From: JBQTII01 sp052387905
GTDB taxonomy: Bacteria > Actinomycetota > Actinomycetes > Sporichthyales > Sporichthyaceae
Assembly: GCA_052387905.1 (NCBI GenBank)
Contig: JBQTIR010000010.1
Location: 124,001 to 188,000 of the forward strand
Direction of reading: 5' to 3'
DNA length: 64,000 nucleotides
Below the pieces are notes generated by a model that ran no database searches, was not told the origin of the DNA, and saw only the letters and a list, made by a program, of their open reading frames with translations. Made by a program: the position numbers and the translations under genes. The stretch's first letter is position 1, and the number at the start of each line of letters is the position of its first letter. This document shows, piece after piece, positions 8,142-16,712 of the stretch.

Positions 8142-8885
8142 ATGTCGGGTGGCGAGCGGCCCGTAGGCGACGAAGGAGCCGTTGGCAGCGTGCCTCCAGG
8201 CACCTACCGGCAAACAGGATTTCGCACCCCGCCGGGGGCGACGGACGTGCTGCTGATCCGGCACGGGCAGACCGCCCCGATGCCGGCCGATGACAGCTAC
8301 CCGCGTTCGGCGGAGGGCAATGCCGACCCGGACCTGTCCGAGATCGGGCGGGCGCAGGCGGATCGCCTCGGGGAGCGGCTGGGGACGGCGGCGATCGATG
8401 CGATCTACGTCTCCTCGCTCGTGCGCACGCACCAGACCGCCGCTCCCATGGCGGCGGCACTGGGTCTGACCCCGGTGGCCGACCCCGACCTGCGCGAGGT
8501 CCACCTGGGGGAGTGGGAGGGCGGGGAGTTCCGTCGACGCGCTGAACTGCACGACCCGCTGGTCACCCGGCTGTTTCGCGAGGGCACCTGGGAGGTGATC
8601 CCTGGGGCAGAGACCGCGGCGGAGTTCGGCGGCCGGGTCGGGGCAGCTCTGGCCCGGATTCACGCGGCGCATCCGGGGGATCGGGTAGCAGTGGTGTGCC
8701 ACGGCGGAGTGATCGGGCAGGCCGTCGCCCTGGCGAGCGGCGCCTCGCCGGTGGCGTTCGCGCACGTCGACAACGGCTCGATCTCGCAGCTGATCCTGTA
8801 CGGGGATCGCTGGATCGTGCGCCGGATCAATGACACCGCGCACCTCGGTCAGGAGTTTGCGACCGAGGCTGCGGCGGTGATCTGA
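8142..8885 (+). CDS. Histidine phosphatase family protein
   Basis: Phosphoglycerate-mutase-like phosphatase of 247 residues. The phosphohistidine motif is LLIRHGQT (about 40), with the second conserved Arg in SSLVRTHQTAAPM, the acidic LREVHLGEWEG, and the second catalytic His in VVCHGGVIG. The ATG at 8142 is chosen because GGAGG lies six bases before it. The substrate is unknown. It is divergent from the acyl-CoA dehydrogenase and followed one base later by the nucleotidyltransferase. Confidence 0.9.
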   Translation: MSGGERPVGDEGAVGSVPPGTYRQTGFRTPPGATDVLLIRHGQTAPMPADDSYPRSAEGNADPDLSEIGRAQADRLGERLGTAAIDAIYVSSLVRTHQTAAPMAAALGLTPVADPDLREVHLGEWEGGEFRRRAELHDPLVTRLFREGTWEVIPGAETAAEFGGRVGAALARIHAAHPGDRVAVVCHGGVIGQAVALASGASPVAFAHVDNGSISQLILYGDRWIVRRINDTAHLGQEFATEAAAVI

Positions 8886-8886
8886 G

Positions 8887-9462
8887 ATGGCCGTCGCCGC
8901 CCTCGTGCTCGCGGCCGGGTCGGGCAGTCGACTCGGCACGCCCAAGGCATTGGTGGTCCTCGACGGGGCACGCCTGGTGGATCGGGCCGTCGAGGTCATG
9001 CGCGCGGGCGGTTGCGATCCGGTGGTGGTGGTCAGCGGCGCCGTCGCGCTCGAGGTCACCGGCGCGGTCGTCGTGGCGAACCCGGACTGGGAGACGGGCA
9101 TGGGCTCCTCGTTGCGGGCCGGCTTGGGCTGGCTCGCAGCGCAGACCGACGCCGAGGTCGGCGCCGTGGCCGTGGCGATGGTCGACACCCCGGGCATCAC
9201 CGCGGACGTGGTGCGCCGGATCTGCGGGACCGATGCCGATGTCGCGGTCGCTACCTATGACGGGCGCCGCGGGAATCCGGTGCGGCTCGCGCGCTCGATC
9301 TGGGGGGAGGTTGCCCGGCTCGCGGTCGGGGACGCCGGAGCCCGGGGTTATATGGCGGCGTATCCGCAGGTCGTGCTTGAGGTCCCGTGCGGAGACGTCG
9401 GTGATGGCTCCGACATCGACACGCCTGCAGATCTGGCGCGAGCCAGCGGCGACGCGGGCTGA
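8887..9462 (+). CDS. MobA-like NTP transferase (molybdenum cofactor cytidylyl/guanylyltransferase type)
   Basis: Nucleotidyltransferase of 191 residues with the MobA-like signature LVLAAGSGSRLGTPKALV at the N-terminus and the metal-binding MVDTPGI segment (about 98-104) in place of the usual MVDQP. The family transfers CMP or GMP to molybdopterin, but single-domain members near no molybdo-enzyme genes are also found on other substrates; none is encoded nearby. It begins two bases after the phosphatase stop. Confidence 0.82.
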   Translation: MAVAALVLAAGSGSRLGTPKALVVLDGARLVDRAVEVMRAGGCDPVVVVSGAVALEVTGAVVVANPDWETGMGSSLRAGLGWLAAQTDAEVGAVAVAMVDTPGITADVVRRICGTDADVAVATYDGRRGNPVRLARSIWGEVARLAVGDAGARGYMAAYPQVVLEVPCGDVGDGSDIDTPADLARASGDAG

Positions 9463-9554
9463 TCCGTACGGCACGCGGTGATTGCGCGATCCTGCCGCGC
9501 GGGCCACGCTGAACCGCGACCCTTGATCACCGGGGTCTGGGACGAGGGGGAGAT

Positions 9555-10556
9555 ATGCGGCTCGGGGTGGCGGGTGTGGGGCGCATAGGGGCGCTGCACG
9601 CGGAGCATGTGAGCGCGGTGATCGGCTGGGACAACGTCGTGATTGCCGACGCGGATCCCCAGCGCGCCGCGACGATGGCGGACAAGCTTCGGGTCCGCGC
9701 CGTCGCGGACGTTGATGCGCTTGTGGCGGCGGGCATCGACGGCCTGGTGGTAGCGACACCGACCGACACCCACGCCGCGCTGGTGATCCGCTGCGTCGAG
9801 GCCGGCATCCCGGTCTTCTGCGAGAAGCCGGTCGCCCCGAACATCGCCGGCACTCGTGCGGTCCTGGCCAGGGTGGCCGCCACCGCAGTGCCGGTCCAAG
9901 TCGGATTTCAGCGCCGCTTCGACCCGGGTTACGCCGGCGCGCGGGCAGCGGTCGAGTCCGGGTCCCTGGGCCAGGTGCACACCATCACCGGGCACACGCT
10001 CGACCCAGATCCGCCCGCCGCGGCCTATGTGGCTGTGTCCGGGGGCATCGTGCGGGATTGCCTCGTGCACGATCTCGACATCCTGCGGTGGGTATCGGGA
10101 CAGGAGGTCGTGGAGGTCTACGCGACCGGCGCGAACCTGGGCGCGGACTACATCCGGGACGCCGGCGACGTCGACGCCATCGCCGTGACGCTGACCATGA
10201 CGGATGGCTCGCTCGCGCAGCTGTCTGCCAGCCGCTACAACAAGGCGGGCTACGACGTGCGGATGGAGGTCCGCGGGCACCTCGGGTCGGTCGCCGTCGG
10301 GTGGGACCCGCGCACCCCGATCCGGTCGATGGAAGCCAACGCCCCGGTACCCCGTGAGCAGGCCTATCCCGGCTTTCTGGACCGTTTCCAGGGGGCATAC
10401 GCGGTCGAGATGGCGGCTTTCGTGGAGCTCGTCCGTCACGGTGGGCCGAGCCGGTGCACGGTCGAGGACGCCCTCGCCGCGTTCGTGCTCGCCGAGGCCT
10501 GCGAGATTTCCCGGCGCGAGCGTCGCCCGGTGCGGGTGTCGGAGGTCTCGGCATGA
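9555..10556 (+). CDS. iolG: Gfo/Idh/MocA oxidoreductase, probable myo-inositol 2-dehydrogenase
   Basis: NAD-dependent dehydrogenase expected to oxidise myo-inositol to scyllo-inosose, first step of the pathway. The 333 residues hold an N-terminal Rossmann fold (GVAGVGRIGALHAEHV), the catalytic-region EKP motif (FCEKPVAP, about 94), and the C-terminal alpha/beta domain with DCLVHDLDILRW carrying the conserved His and Asp. An ideal Shine-Dalgarno (GGGGGAG) precedes the ATG. Assignment as IolG rests on the iolE/C/B/D genes directly downstream; scyllo-inositol dehydrogenase is an alternative. Its stop overlaps an ATG that opens a 31-codon mini-ORF leading to iolE. Confidence 0.85.
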   Translation: MRLGVAGVGRIGALHAEHVSAVIGWDNVVIADADPQRAATMADKLRVRAVADVDALVAAGIDGLVVATPTDTHAALVIRCVEAGIPVFCEKPVAPNIAGTRAVLARVAATAVPVQVGFQRRFDPGYAGARAAVESGSLGQVHTITGHTLDPDPPAAAYVAVSGGIVRDCLVHDLDILRWVSGQEVVEVYATGANLGADYIRDAGDVDAIAVTLTMTDGSLAQLSASRYNKAGYDVRMEVRGHLGSVAVGWDPRTPIRSMEANAPVPREQAYPGFLDRFQGAYAVEMAAFVELVRHGGPSRCTVEDALAAFVLAEACEISRRERRPVRVSEVSA

Positions 10557-10648
10557 CGCCTACCGCGCAACCCACAGTCGCAACGTCCGAAGCATCGGTC
10601 GCTATTGCAGCCGCTCCTTCGGACGCTACGACGGTGGTGTCGAGATGA
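10553..10648 (+). CDS. 31-residue mini-ORF bridging iolG and iolE, containing repeat A2
   Basis: The ATG overlaps the iolG TGA (ATGA) and the TGA overlaps the iolE ATG (ATGA). The peptide is MTPTAQPTVATSEASV followed by AIAAAPSDATTVVSR. Its middle 14 residues come from the 42-bp element A2, read in the same frame as in PaaA. There is no independent ribosome-binding site, so it would be translated by ribosomes that terminate on iolG. Whether the peptide has any role, or merely carries ribosomes across an inserted element, cannot be told. Confidence 0.4.
   Translation: MTPTAQPTVATSEASVAIAAAPSDATTVVSR
10584..10625 (+). repeat. Family A 42-bp palindromic element, copy A2
   Basis: CGTCCGAAG, CAT, core CGGTCGCTATTGCAGCCG, CTC, CTTCGGACG. 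The core is identical to that of copy A3 read on the other strand and differs at three bases from A1. It lies between iolG and iolE. Confidence 0.9.
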
Positions 10649-11559
10649 GCACGCCCTGGCCGCAGCGGTTGGCCGGCGCCCCGATCTCCTGGGGCGTGTG
10701 CGAGGTCCCGGGCTGGGGCTATCAGCTCCCCGTCGACCTCGTCCTTGCCGAGATGGCCGAGTGCGGGCTGCGGGCTGCAGAGTTCGGGCCCGACGGGTTC
10801 CTGCCCGATGACGGGCCCGGCCGCGCCGGCGCCCTCGCTGCACATGGGCTGCGCGCCGTCGGAGGGTTCGTGCCGGTGGTTGCGCATCGCCCCGACAGCG
10901 ACCCGTTCGCGGGGCTCGACACGCTGCTCGACACCTTCGTCGGCGCCGGATCCGAGGTCGTCGTGTTCGCTGCAGTCAGCGGCGCGGCTGGCTACGACGC
11001 CCGCCCTGTCCTCACCGAGGCCGACTGGGCGCGGCTGCACGCGAACCTCGACCGCCTTGACGCCGCGGTCCGCGCCCGCGGACTGATCGCCGCACTGCAC
11101 CCGCACATCGGCACCGTGGTCGAGCGCTCGGACGAGGTCGATCGAGTCCTCGCCGGGTCCGGGATCGGACTGTGCCTGGACACCGGCCACCTGCTCGCCG
11201 GCGGCACCGACCCCTACGAACTCACTCAGCGGGCCGTCGAGCGCATCGTGCACGTGCACCTCAAGGATGTCGACGCCTCGCTGGCCGCCCAGGTCCGCGA
11301 CGGCTCGCTCGGTTATCACGCCGCGGTGAGCGCTGGGATGTACGTTCCGCTCGGCGCCGGGGACGCCCGCATCGCGGACGTCGTCGCGGCGCTCGAGGCC
11401 GCCGGGTACGCCGGCTGGTACGTCCTGGAGCAGGACTGCGTGCTGGCGACCCCGGACGGTGACCCTGCGTCAGCGGATTCCCAGGCTGCGGCGCTCATCC
11501 GCGCCGACGTCACCGCGAGCCTGGCGCACCTGCGTGCGGCGGTGCCCGTCCGCGCATGA
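10645..11559 (+). CDS. iolE: Inosose dehydratase IolE (2-keto-myo-inositol dehydratase)
   Basis: Xylose-isomerase-like TIM barrel of 304 residues that dehydrates scyllo-inosose to a diketone. The N-terminal GAPISWGVCEVPGWGYQLP is the hallmark of IolE. Metal ligands typical of the fold are visible in ALHPHIGT, CLDTGHLL, HVHLKDVD and VLEQDC. The ATG at 10645 overlaps the stop of the bridging mini-ORF; longer in-frame versions would run through the family A repeat and iolG and are rejected. The gene ends GCA TGA, again giving an ATGA. Confidence 0.92.
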   Translation: MSTPWPQRLAGAPISWGVCEVPGWGYQLPVDLVLAEMAECGLRAAEFGPDGFLPDDGPGRAGALAAHGLRAVGGFVPVVAHRPDSDPFAGLDTLLDTFVGAGSEVVVFAAVSGAAGYDARPVLTEADWARLHANLDRLDAAVRARGLIAALHPHIGTVVERSDEVDRVLAGSGIGLCLDTGHLLAGGTDPYELTQRAVERIVHVHLKDVDASLAAQVRDGSLGYHAAVSAGMYVPLGAGDARIADVVAALEAAGYAGWYVLEQDCVLATPDGDPASADSQAAALIRADVTASLAHLRAAVPVRA

Positions 11560-11609
11560 GAGTTCTCCGCGTGGCAGTCGGGCCCGGACGAGGTGGCTGG
11601 CGATGGTGA
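11556..11609 (+). CDS. 17-residue mini-ORF bridging iolE and iolC
   Basis: Opens with an ATG overlapping the iolE TGA and closes with a TGA (11607-11609) overlapping a GTG (11606) that is the second codon of iolC as called. The peptide is MRVLRVAVGPGRGGWRW. It contains no repeat element. It is reported because it completes a pattern in which every iol junction from iolG to iolD can be crossed by terminating and restarting ribosomes. It may be chance. Confidence 0.25.
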   Translation: MRVLRVAVGPGRGGWRW

Positions 11610-12547
11610 GTGAGGTGCTGGTGCTGGGGCGGGTCGGGGTCGACGTGTACCCGCTGCAGATCGGGGTCGGGCTCGAGGACGTCACCACGTTCGGGAAGTT
11701 CCTCGGTGGCAGCGCGGGCAACGTCGCGGTCGCGGCGGCCCGGTACGGACATCGCGTCGCTCTGGTCAGCGGGGTCGGCACCGACCCGTTCGGGCATTTC
11801 CTGCGGCGGCGTTTGCGGGAGTTCGGGGTCGATGACACCCACCTCGTCGACGTTGCCGGGCACCCGACCCCGGTGACGTTCTGCGAGGTCTTCCCGCCGG
11901 ATGACTTCCCGCTCTACTTCTTCGGCCGTGATCGGGCACCGGACCTGCAGCTGCGCGCCCAGGACCTCGATCTCGGCGCCATCGCGGACGCGTCGGTGTG
12001 CTGGGCCACCGTCACGGGGCTGTGCGCCGAGCCCAGTCGCGGCGCGACGCTGGCGGCACTCGCCGCGCGGTCACGCCGGGCACACACGATCCTGGACCTG
12101 GACTGGCGCCCGAAGTTCTGGGCGTCGCCTTCCGAGGCCGGGCCGGTGATCGGCGAGGCGTTGGAGCACGTGAGCGTGGCAGTCGGGAACCTCGACGAGT
12201 GCGAGATCGCGGTCGGGGAGCGCGACCCGCGCCGGGCCGCTGAGGCGTTGCGCGAGCGTGGCGTCTCCCTGGCCGTCGTCAAGCAAGGCCCGGCCGGGGT
12301 GCTGGCGCTGGACGACGACGGGTTCGTGGAAGTCCCGCCGCATCCCGTCGAGGTCGTGAACGGACTCGGCGCCGGCGATGCCTTCGGAGGCGCGCTGATC
12401 CACGGCCTACGCTCCGGATGGCCGACGGAACAGATCCTGCGCTTCGCAAACGTCGCCGGCGCCCTGGTCGCCGCGCAACTCTCCTGTTCCGACGCGATGC
12501 CGACAACTGCTCAGGTCGAGGCTGCTCTGGCAGGCTCCCCGGCATGA
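11603..12547 (+). CDS. iolC: 5-dehydro-2-deoxygluconokinase IolC
   Basis: PfkB-family kinase of 314 residues that phosphorylates 2-deoxy-5-keto-D-gluconate. Signatures: N-terminal GRVGVDVYPLQIGVGLEDV, the substrate-side GGSAGNVAVAAARYG (about 34-48), and the catalytic GLGAGDAFGGAL anion hole with Asp base (about 261-272). The order VYPLQIGVGLEDVTTFGKFLGG is typical of IolC rather than of ribokinases. ATG 11603 or GTG 11606 are both usable starts. Its stop overlaps the iolB ATG. Confidence 0.93.
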   Translation: MVSEVLVLGRVGVDVYPLQIGVGLEDVTTFGKFLGGSAGNVAVAAARYGHRVALVSGVGTDPFGHFLRRRLREFGVDDTHLVDVAGHPTPVTFCEVFPPDDFPLYFFGRDRAPDLQLRAQDLDLGAIADASVCWATVTGLCAEPSRGATLAALAARSRRAHTILDLDWRPKFWASPSEAGPVIGEALEHVSVAVGNLDECEIAVGERDPRRAAEALRERGVSLAVVKQGPAGVLALDDDGFVEVPPHPVEVVNGLGAGDAFGGALIHGLRSGWPTEQILRFANVAGALVAAQLSCSDAMPTTAQVEAALAGSPA

Positions 12548-13422
12548 CCAGCCAATGGCACCTTCCCGCGGAGTCGGCAGCTGCCGGCCCGTGGGCCGTC
12601 GAGGTCGCTCCGGGAGTGCGGCCCGGGTGGTCACACACGTCGCTGCGCACCCTCGACCTCACCCCGGGCGGTACCCACATCTTCGACACCGGCGTCGAGG
12701 AAGCGATCATCCTGCCGCTGGCGGGTTCGGCAACGGTGACCTGCGACGCCGAGACGTTCACCCTCGCCGGCCGGGAATCGGTGTTCGACGCGGTCAGCGA
12801 CTTCTGTTACATCCCGCGCGATGCGACGGTCCGGATCACGAGCGCACGTGGTGGCCGGTTCGCGGTGGCCGGGGCACCGTGCGAGCGTCGGCTGACACCC
12901 CGTCAGCAGCACGCGGCGGACGTGGCGGTCGAGGTGCGCGGCGCGGGCCAGGCGACCCGCCAGGTGAACAACCTCTGCATGCCGGGCGGCTTCGAGGCGG
13001 ACCGGTTGATCGTGGTGGAGGTGCTGACCCCGGGCGGGAACTGGTCCTCCTATCCGCCGCACAAGCACGACGAGGACCGGCCCGGCGAGGAGTCTGAGCT
13101 CGAGGAGATCTACTACGTCGAACTCTCCCGGCCCGGCTTCGCCTACCTGCAGGTCTACGGGAACCCGCAGCGTCCGGTGGATCTGCTCGCCCAGGTCGGA
13201 CCCGGCGACGTCGTCCTGGTGCCGCACGGCTGGCATGGTCCGGCGGTCGCCGCGCCCGGCGTCGACCTGTACTACCTCAACGTGATGGCCGGTCCCGGCC
13301 TGGAACGCGCGTGGCACATCTGCGATGACCCCGCCCACGCTTGGGTCCGGGACACCTGGGCCCGGCAATCCCCGGACCCCCGCGTGCCGATGACGTCTCA
13401 CCAGGGCCGCGTCACGCCATGA
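12544..13422 (+). CDS. iolB: 5-deoxy-glucuronate isomerase IolB
   Basis: Double cupin of 292 residues that converts 5-deoxy-glucuronate to 2-deoxy-5-keto-gluconate. The diagnostic metal/substrate segment YPPHKHDEDRPGEESELEEIYYVEL lies at about residues 173-198 (written here in part: YPPHKHDED, ESELEEIYY), with the later PHGWHGP histidines. The ATG overlaps the iolC TGA. The stop is CCA TGA and opens the 48-codon mini-ORF that carries element B1. Confidence 0.93.
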   Translation: MTSQWHLPAESAAAGPWAVEVAPGVRPGWSHTSLRTLDLTPGGTHIFDTGVEEAIILPLAGSATVTCDAETFTLAGRESVFDAVSDFCYIPRDATVRITSARGGRFAVAGAPCERRLTPRQQHAADVAVEVRGAGQATRQVNNLCMPGGFEADRLIVVEVLTPGGNWSSYPPHKHDEDRPGEESELEEIYYVELSRPGFAYLQVYGNPQRPVDLLAQVGPGDVVLVPHGWHGPAVAAPGVDLYYLNVMAGPGLERAWHICDDPAHAWVRDTWARQSPDPRVPMTSHQGRVTP

Positions 13423-13565
13423 TCAGCGGTATGACACATAGCGCGACCGCCGCGGCGACCGCCGAGGCGGCATGCATGCTGTACCGCTTGCGACACGCCG
13501 AGGCGGATGCGGCGTGTCGCAGCACTTTCGGCATGCATGCCGCGCCGATGGGGCCGAGCGCATGA
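13419..13565 (+). CDS. 48-residue mini-ORF bridging iolB and iolD, containing repeat B1
   Basis: Its ATG overlaps the iolB TGA and its TGA overlaps the iolD ATG, exactly as in the iolG-iolE junction but with a different repeat family. The peptide begins MISGMTHSATAAATAEAA and ends in FGMHAAPMGPSA; the part in between is encoded by the 73-bp element B1. No own ribosome-binding site is evident. Function is unknown; coupling across an inserted element is a plausible reason for its open frame. Confidence 0.4.
   Translation: MISGMTHSATAAATAEAACMLYRLRHAEADAACRSTFGMHAAPMGPSA
13469..13541. repeat. Family B 73-bp element, copy B1
   Basis: Symmetric plan 12-9-11-9-11-9-12: outer block GGCATGCATGCT, 9 bases, GCGACACGCCG (13490-13500), 9-base loop, its exact complement CGGCGTGTCGC (13510-13520), 9 bases, outer block GGCATGCATGCC. 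Same length and spacing as B2 (27757) and B3 (43057), with spacer and loop sequences that differ. Confidence 0.9.
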
Positions 13566-15439
13566 GCACAGTGCGGTTGACGGTGGGCCAGGCGCTGGTC
13601 CGGTTCCTGGCGGTCCAGTACTCCGAGCGCGACGGGAAGCGTCAACGGCTGATCCCGGGGTGCTTCGGCATCTTCGGGCACGGCAACGTCGCCGGGATCG
13701 GGCAGGCGCTGCTGCAGGCGCACCTGACCAAGGAGGCGGACCTGCCCTACTACCTGGCCCGCAATGAGCAGGCCATGGTGCACGCCGCCGTCGGGTATGC
13801 CCGGATGCGGAACCGCCTGAAGACCCTGGCCTGCACGAGTTCGGTCGGACCGGGCGCGACGAACATGGTGACCGGCGCCGCGCTGGCGACCATCAACCGG
13901 TTGCCGGTCCTGCTGCTCCCCGGCGACGTGTTCGCGACCCGGTCGGCCGGTGCCGTGCTCCAGGAGCTTGAGGTCCCCGGCGAACCCGGTACCAGCGTCA
14001 ATGACGCCTTCCGCCCGGTCAGCCGCTTCTTCGCCCGCGTCGAGCGGCCCGAACAGTTGCCCGCGATCATGCTCGGCGCGATGCGCACCCTGACCGACCC
14101 CGCCGAGACCGGCGCCGTCACGATTGCTCTGCCGCAGGACGTCCAGGCCGAGGCCCACGACTGGCCGGCAGAGCTCTTCGCCGACCGGACCTGGCACATC
14201 GACCGGCCCGTGCCCGACGCGGCAGCCCTGGCCCGAGCGGTCGACCTGCTGAGATCCGCGCAGCGCCCGCTGGTCGTCGCCGGCGGGGGAGTCACCTACT
14301 CCGGCGCGGAGCAGGCATTGATCGCCTTCGCCGAGGCCACCGGGATCCCGGTCGCGGACACCCACGCCGGCAAGGGCGCGATGCCCTTCGACCACCCGCT
14401 CGCCGCCGGGCCACTCGGCGCCACCGGCACTACGGTGGCGAACACGCTGGCGCGCGAGGCCGACGTCGTCCTCGGCGTCGGGACGCGCTGGAGCGACTTC
14501 ACCACCGGCTCCCGGACGGTCTTCGGCGAAGGCACCCAGTTCCTCAACCTCAACGTCGCGCGGTTCGACGCTGCCAAACATGCAGGCGCGATGCTGGTCG
14601 CCGATGCCCGCGCCGGGCTCGAGGCGCTCACGGCAGCGCTCGCCGGGTACCGGACCCCCCGCGAGTGGGCCGACCGGCACACCGGACTCGCGGCAGAGTG
14701 GGCGCCGATCGCAGCGGCCGCGTGCGCCGGCGGCGGGGACGACGTGCCGATCCAGACCCAGATTCTCGGCGTGGTCAACGAGATCGTGCTCGAACGCGAC
14801 GGCACCGTTGTCGCGGCCGCGGGGAGCATGCCGGGTCAGCTGCAGATGCTCTGGCGGGCGCGGCGCCCGAAGCAGTACCACGTCGAGTACGGCTTCTCCT
14901 GCATGGGTTACGAGATAGCCGGCGCCCTCGGGATGGCGATGGCCGCCCCCGGCCGCCCGGTCGTCGCGCTGGTGGGTGACGGCTCGTACCTGATGATGAG
15001 TCAGGAGATCGTCACCGCGGTGTCCGAGGGCATCCCGCTCACCGTCGTCCTGGTGGACAACAGCGGTTTCGGCTCGATCGGCGCGCTCTCGCAGTCGCTC
15101 GGCAGCCAGCGTTTCGGCACCGCCTACCGCGCCCGCAACGTCGAGACCGGTCTGCTCGACGGCGATCCGCTCCCCGTCGATCTCGCCGGTAACGCCGCCA
15201 GCCTCGGTGCCGAGGTGTTTACCCCGACGACGCTGGGTGAGTTCCGGCTCGGCCTGGAAGCCGCGCTGGACTCGGCGCGGGTGAGCGTGGTCTACCTCCG
15301 CGTCGACCCGCTGGCTCCCGCGCCGGACTCAGGTTGCTGGTGGGAGGTCCCGGTAGCCGAGGTCTCCGCGCTGGAGTCCACCCAGGCGGCTCGTCACACC
15401 TACGACAGCGCGAAGCAGGCACAGCGCCCGCTGCTCTGA
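13562..15439 (+). CDS. iolD: 3D-(3,5/4)-trihydroxycyclohexane-1,2-dione hydrolase IolD
   Basis: Thiamine-diphosphate enzyme of 625 residues that opens the inositol-derived ring to 5-deoxy-glucuronate. N-terminal pyrimidine domain includes the RNEQAMVHAA Glu; IPGCFGIFGHGNVAGIGQAL is typical of IolD; the C-terminal cofactor motif is GDGSYLMMSQEIVTAVSEGI-like (GDGS, about residue 477, to VDNSGFGS). Full length for the family. The ATG overlaps the stop of the bridging mini-ORF; a GGGGCCGAG stretch upstream is a weak ribosome site. The next gene is convergent, seven bases away. Confidence 0.95.
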   Translation: MSTVRLTVGQALVRFLAVQYSERDGKRQRLIPGCFGIFGHGNVAGIGQALLQAHLTKEADLPYYLARNEQAMVHAAVGYARMRNRLKTLACTSSVGPGATNMVTGAALATINRLPVLLLPGDVFATRSAGAVLQELEVPGEPGTSVNDAFRPVSRFFARVERPEQLPAIMLGAMRTLTDPAETGAVTIALPQDVQAEAHDWPAELFADRTWHIDRPVPDAAALARAVDLLRSAQRPLVVAGGGVTYSGAEQALIAFAEATGIPVADTHAGKGAMPFDHPLAAGPLGATGTTVANTLAREADVVLGVGTRWSDFTTGSRTVFGEGTQFLNLNVARFDAAKHAGAMLVADARAGLEALTAALAGYRTPREWADRHTGLAAEWAPIAAAACAGGGDDVPIQTQILGVVNEIVLERDGTVVAAAGSMPGQLQMLWRARRPKQYHVEYGFSCMGYEIAGALGMAMAAPGRPVVALVGDGSYLMMSQEIVTAVSEGIPLTVVLVDNSGFGSIGALSQSLGSQRFGTAYRARNVETGLLDGDPLPVDLAGNAASLGAEVFTPTTLGEFRLGLEAALDSARVSVVYLRVDPLAPAPDSGCWWEVPVAEVSALESTQAARHTYDSAKQAQRPLL

Positions 15440-15446
15440 GTGGTCC

Positions 15447-16712
15447 TCAGCCCAGCAGGCCGAGCTCGCTGCGGCCGTACATCAGGTACAGCTGGTCGGT
15501 GGTGAAAGAGTGCAGGACACCCGCGCGGGCGTCCCGGAAGCAGCGCTCCAGGACGTGGCCGCGGCCGAAGGCCATCCCGCCGACGAGCCGGCACGCGGTG
15601 TCGGTGACGCTCATCGCGGTCTCGGTGACCGACACCTTGGCCAGATCGAAGGTGGCCTTGCGGACGGGGGCCAGCTCCGGGGTGGTCCGGTTCTTCAAGG
15701 CGATGTACGCCGTGGACTCCAGGGTGCGGGCCGCGATCTCCAGATCGGCCTTCATCTTCCCGACCGCGTGCTGGACGTGGCCCTGGGCGCGGACCTCGGT
15801 GTCGGCGGAGGCCGCGGTGGCGCCGGTGTGCTTGCGACGCAGGATGTCCACGCATTCGGCGTAGGCGCGTTCGGCCAGGCCGAGATACACCCCGCCGAAG
15901 AGGATCGCCGCCCATTCGGCCTCACCGACCAGGCCGGTGCGGAAGTTCCCGCCGAAGGTCTCGGGTCCGACGTAGGCGTCGTCGAGGAGCAGCGTCTGAC
16001 TCCCTGTCGCCCGCATGCCCAGGGTGTCCCAGGTGTGCTCGACGATGACCCCGGGCGTGCCGACGTCGAAGATGAACAGCGCCTCCGCCGCGGTGTGCTC
16101 GCGAAAATCTGACGGGAGGTTCCCGTCGGCATCGGTGACCGTGGCGTTGAGCGTGACGATGTCGCAGCCTTCGATCAACGTCGACCAGTTCTTGCGCCCG
16201 CGCAGGCGCCAGCCCCCGCGCTCATCCGGGATCGCGATCGTGTCGGCCAGCCCGGCCAGCCCCGCGCGGGCCTCGCTGAACGTGCCGCACATGATCGCGT
16301 TCTCCTGCGCGACCCGGCGCATGAGCTCGGCCCGGGCGCCTTCGTCGAGAGCCGGCGTCGCCCGCAGAATTCCGACCATCGCCTGGTGCATGTTGTAGGA
16401 CAGCGCGATGCCCGGGTCGCCCTTGGCCAGCTCGCGTCCGACCAGCGACGTCGTCCAGATGTCAGCGCCCAGACCGCCGTACATCCGGGGAACCGCCATG
16501 CCCACGATGCCGGACGCCTTGTAGGCGGCCACGGTCTCGGTCGGGAAGCGGTTGTCGGCATCGCAACCGGCGCCGACCGCTTCGAACGCCTTGGCGAGTT
16601 CGCCTGCCGCGTCCAGCAGGCCCGCCCGCTCCTCGCTAGTGCATTGCGGGCTGTGCTTGTGCGCACCCGCGGCTACCCACGGCAGGGCTGACGGGTTCTC
16701 AGCTGAGCTCAC
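15447..16712 (-). CDS. Acyl-CoA dehydrogenase-family protein lacking the usual catalytic Glu
   Basis: A 421-residue flavoprotein of the ACAD superfamily: N-terminal helical domain (AVPRMYGGLGADIWTTSLV), a barrel with FSEARAGLAG in place of the classic SEPGAGSD loop, and a C-terminal helical domain ending RDARAGVLHSFTTDQLYLMYGRSELG. In ordinary dehydrogenases the catalytic Glu sits in a YEGT/GEGT motif near this point; here the stretch reads HSFTTDQL. Relatives with such tails include flavin monooxygenase-like ACADs, so oxygenation rather than dehydrogenation is possible. The GTG start overlaps the last codons of the epoxide hydrolase, so the two are translationally linked. Confidence 0.8.
   Translation of the reverse strand: MSSAENPSALPWVAAGAHKHSPQCTSEERAGLLDAAGELAKAFEAVGAGCDADNRFPTETVAAYKASGIVGMAVPRMYGGLGADIWTTSLVGRELAKGDPGIALSYNMHQAMVGILRATPALDEGARAELMRRVAQENAIMCGTFSEARAGLAGLADTIAIPDERGGWRLRGRKNWSTLIEGCDIVTLNATVTDADGNLPSDFREHTAAEALFIFDVGTPGVIVEHTWDTLGMRATGSQTLLLDDAYVGPETFGGNFRTGLVGEAEWAAILFGGVYLGLAERAYAECVDILRRKHTGATAASADTEVRAQGHVQHAVGKMKADLEIAARTLESTAYIALKNRTTPELAPVRKATFDLAKVSVTETAMSVTDTACRLVGGMAFGRGHVLERCFRDARAGVLHSFTTDQLYLMYGRSELGLLG

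Noticed and set aside
10204..10644. N-terminal extension of IolE through the iolG gene and repeat A2
   Set aside because: Homology starts at MSTPWPQRLAGAPISWG, and the extension is an out-of-frame read of iolG.
10553..13565. ATGA on both sides of repeats A2 and B1 as target-site duplications
   Set aside because: The recognisable elements lie 20-50 bases inside the ATGA copies, and the 17-codon mini-ORF shows the same pattern without any repeat. Selection for coupled starts is the simpler reading.
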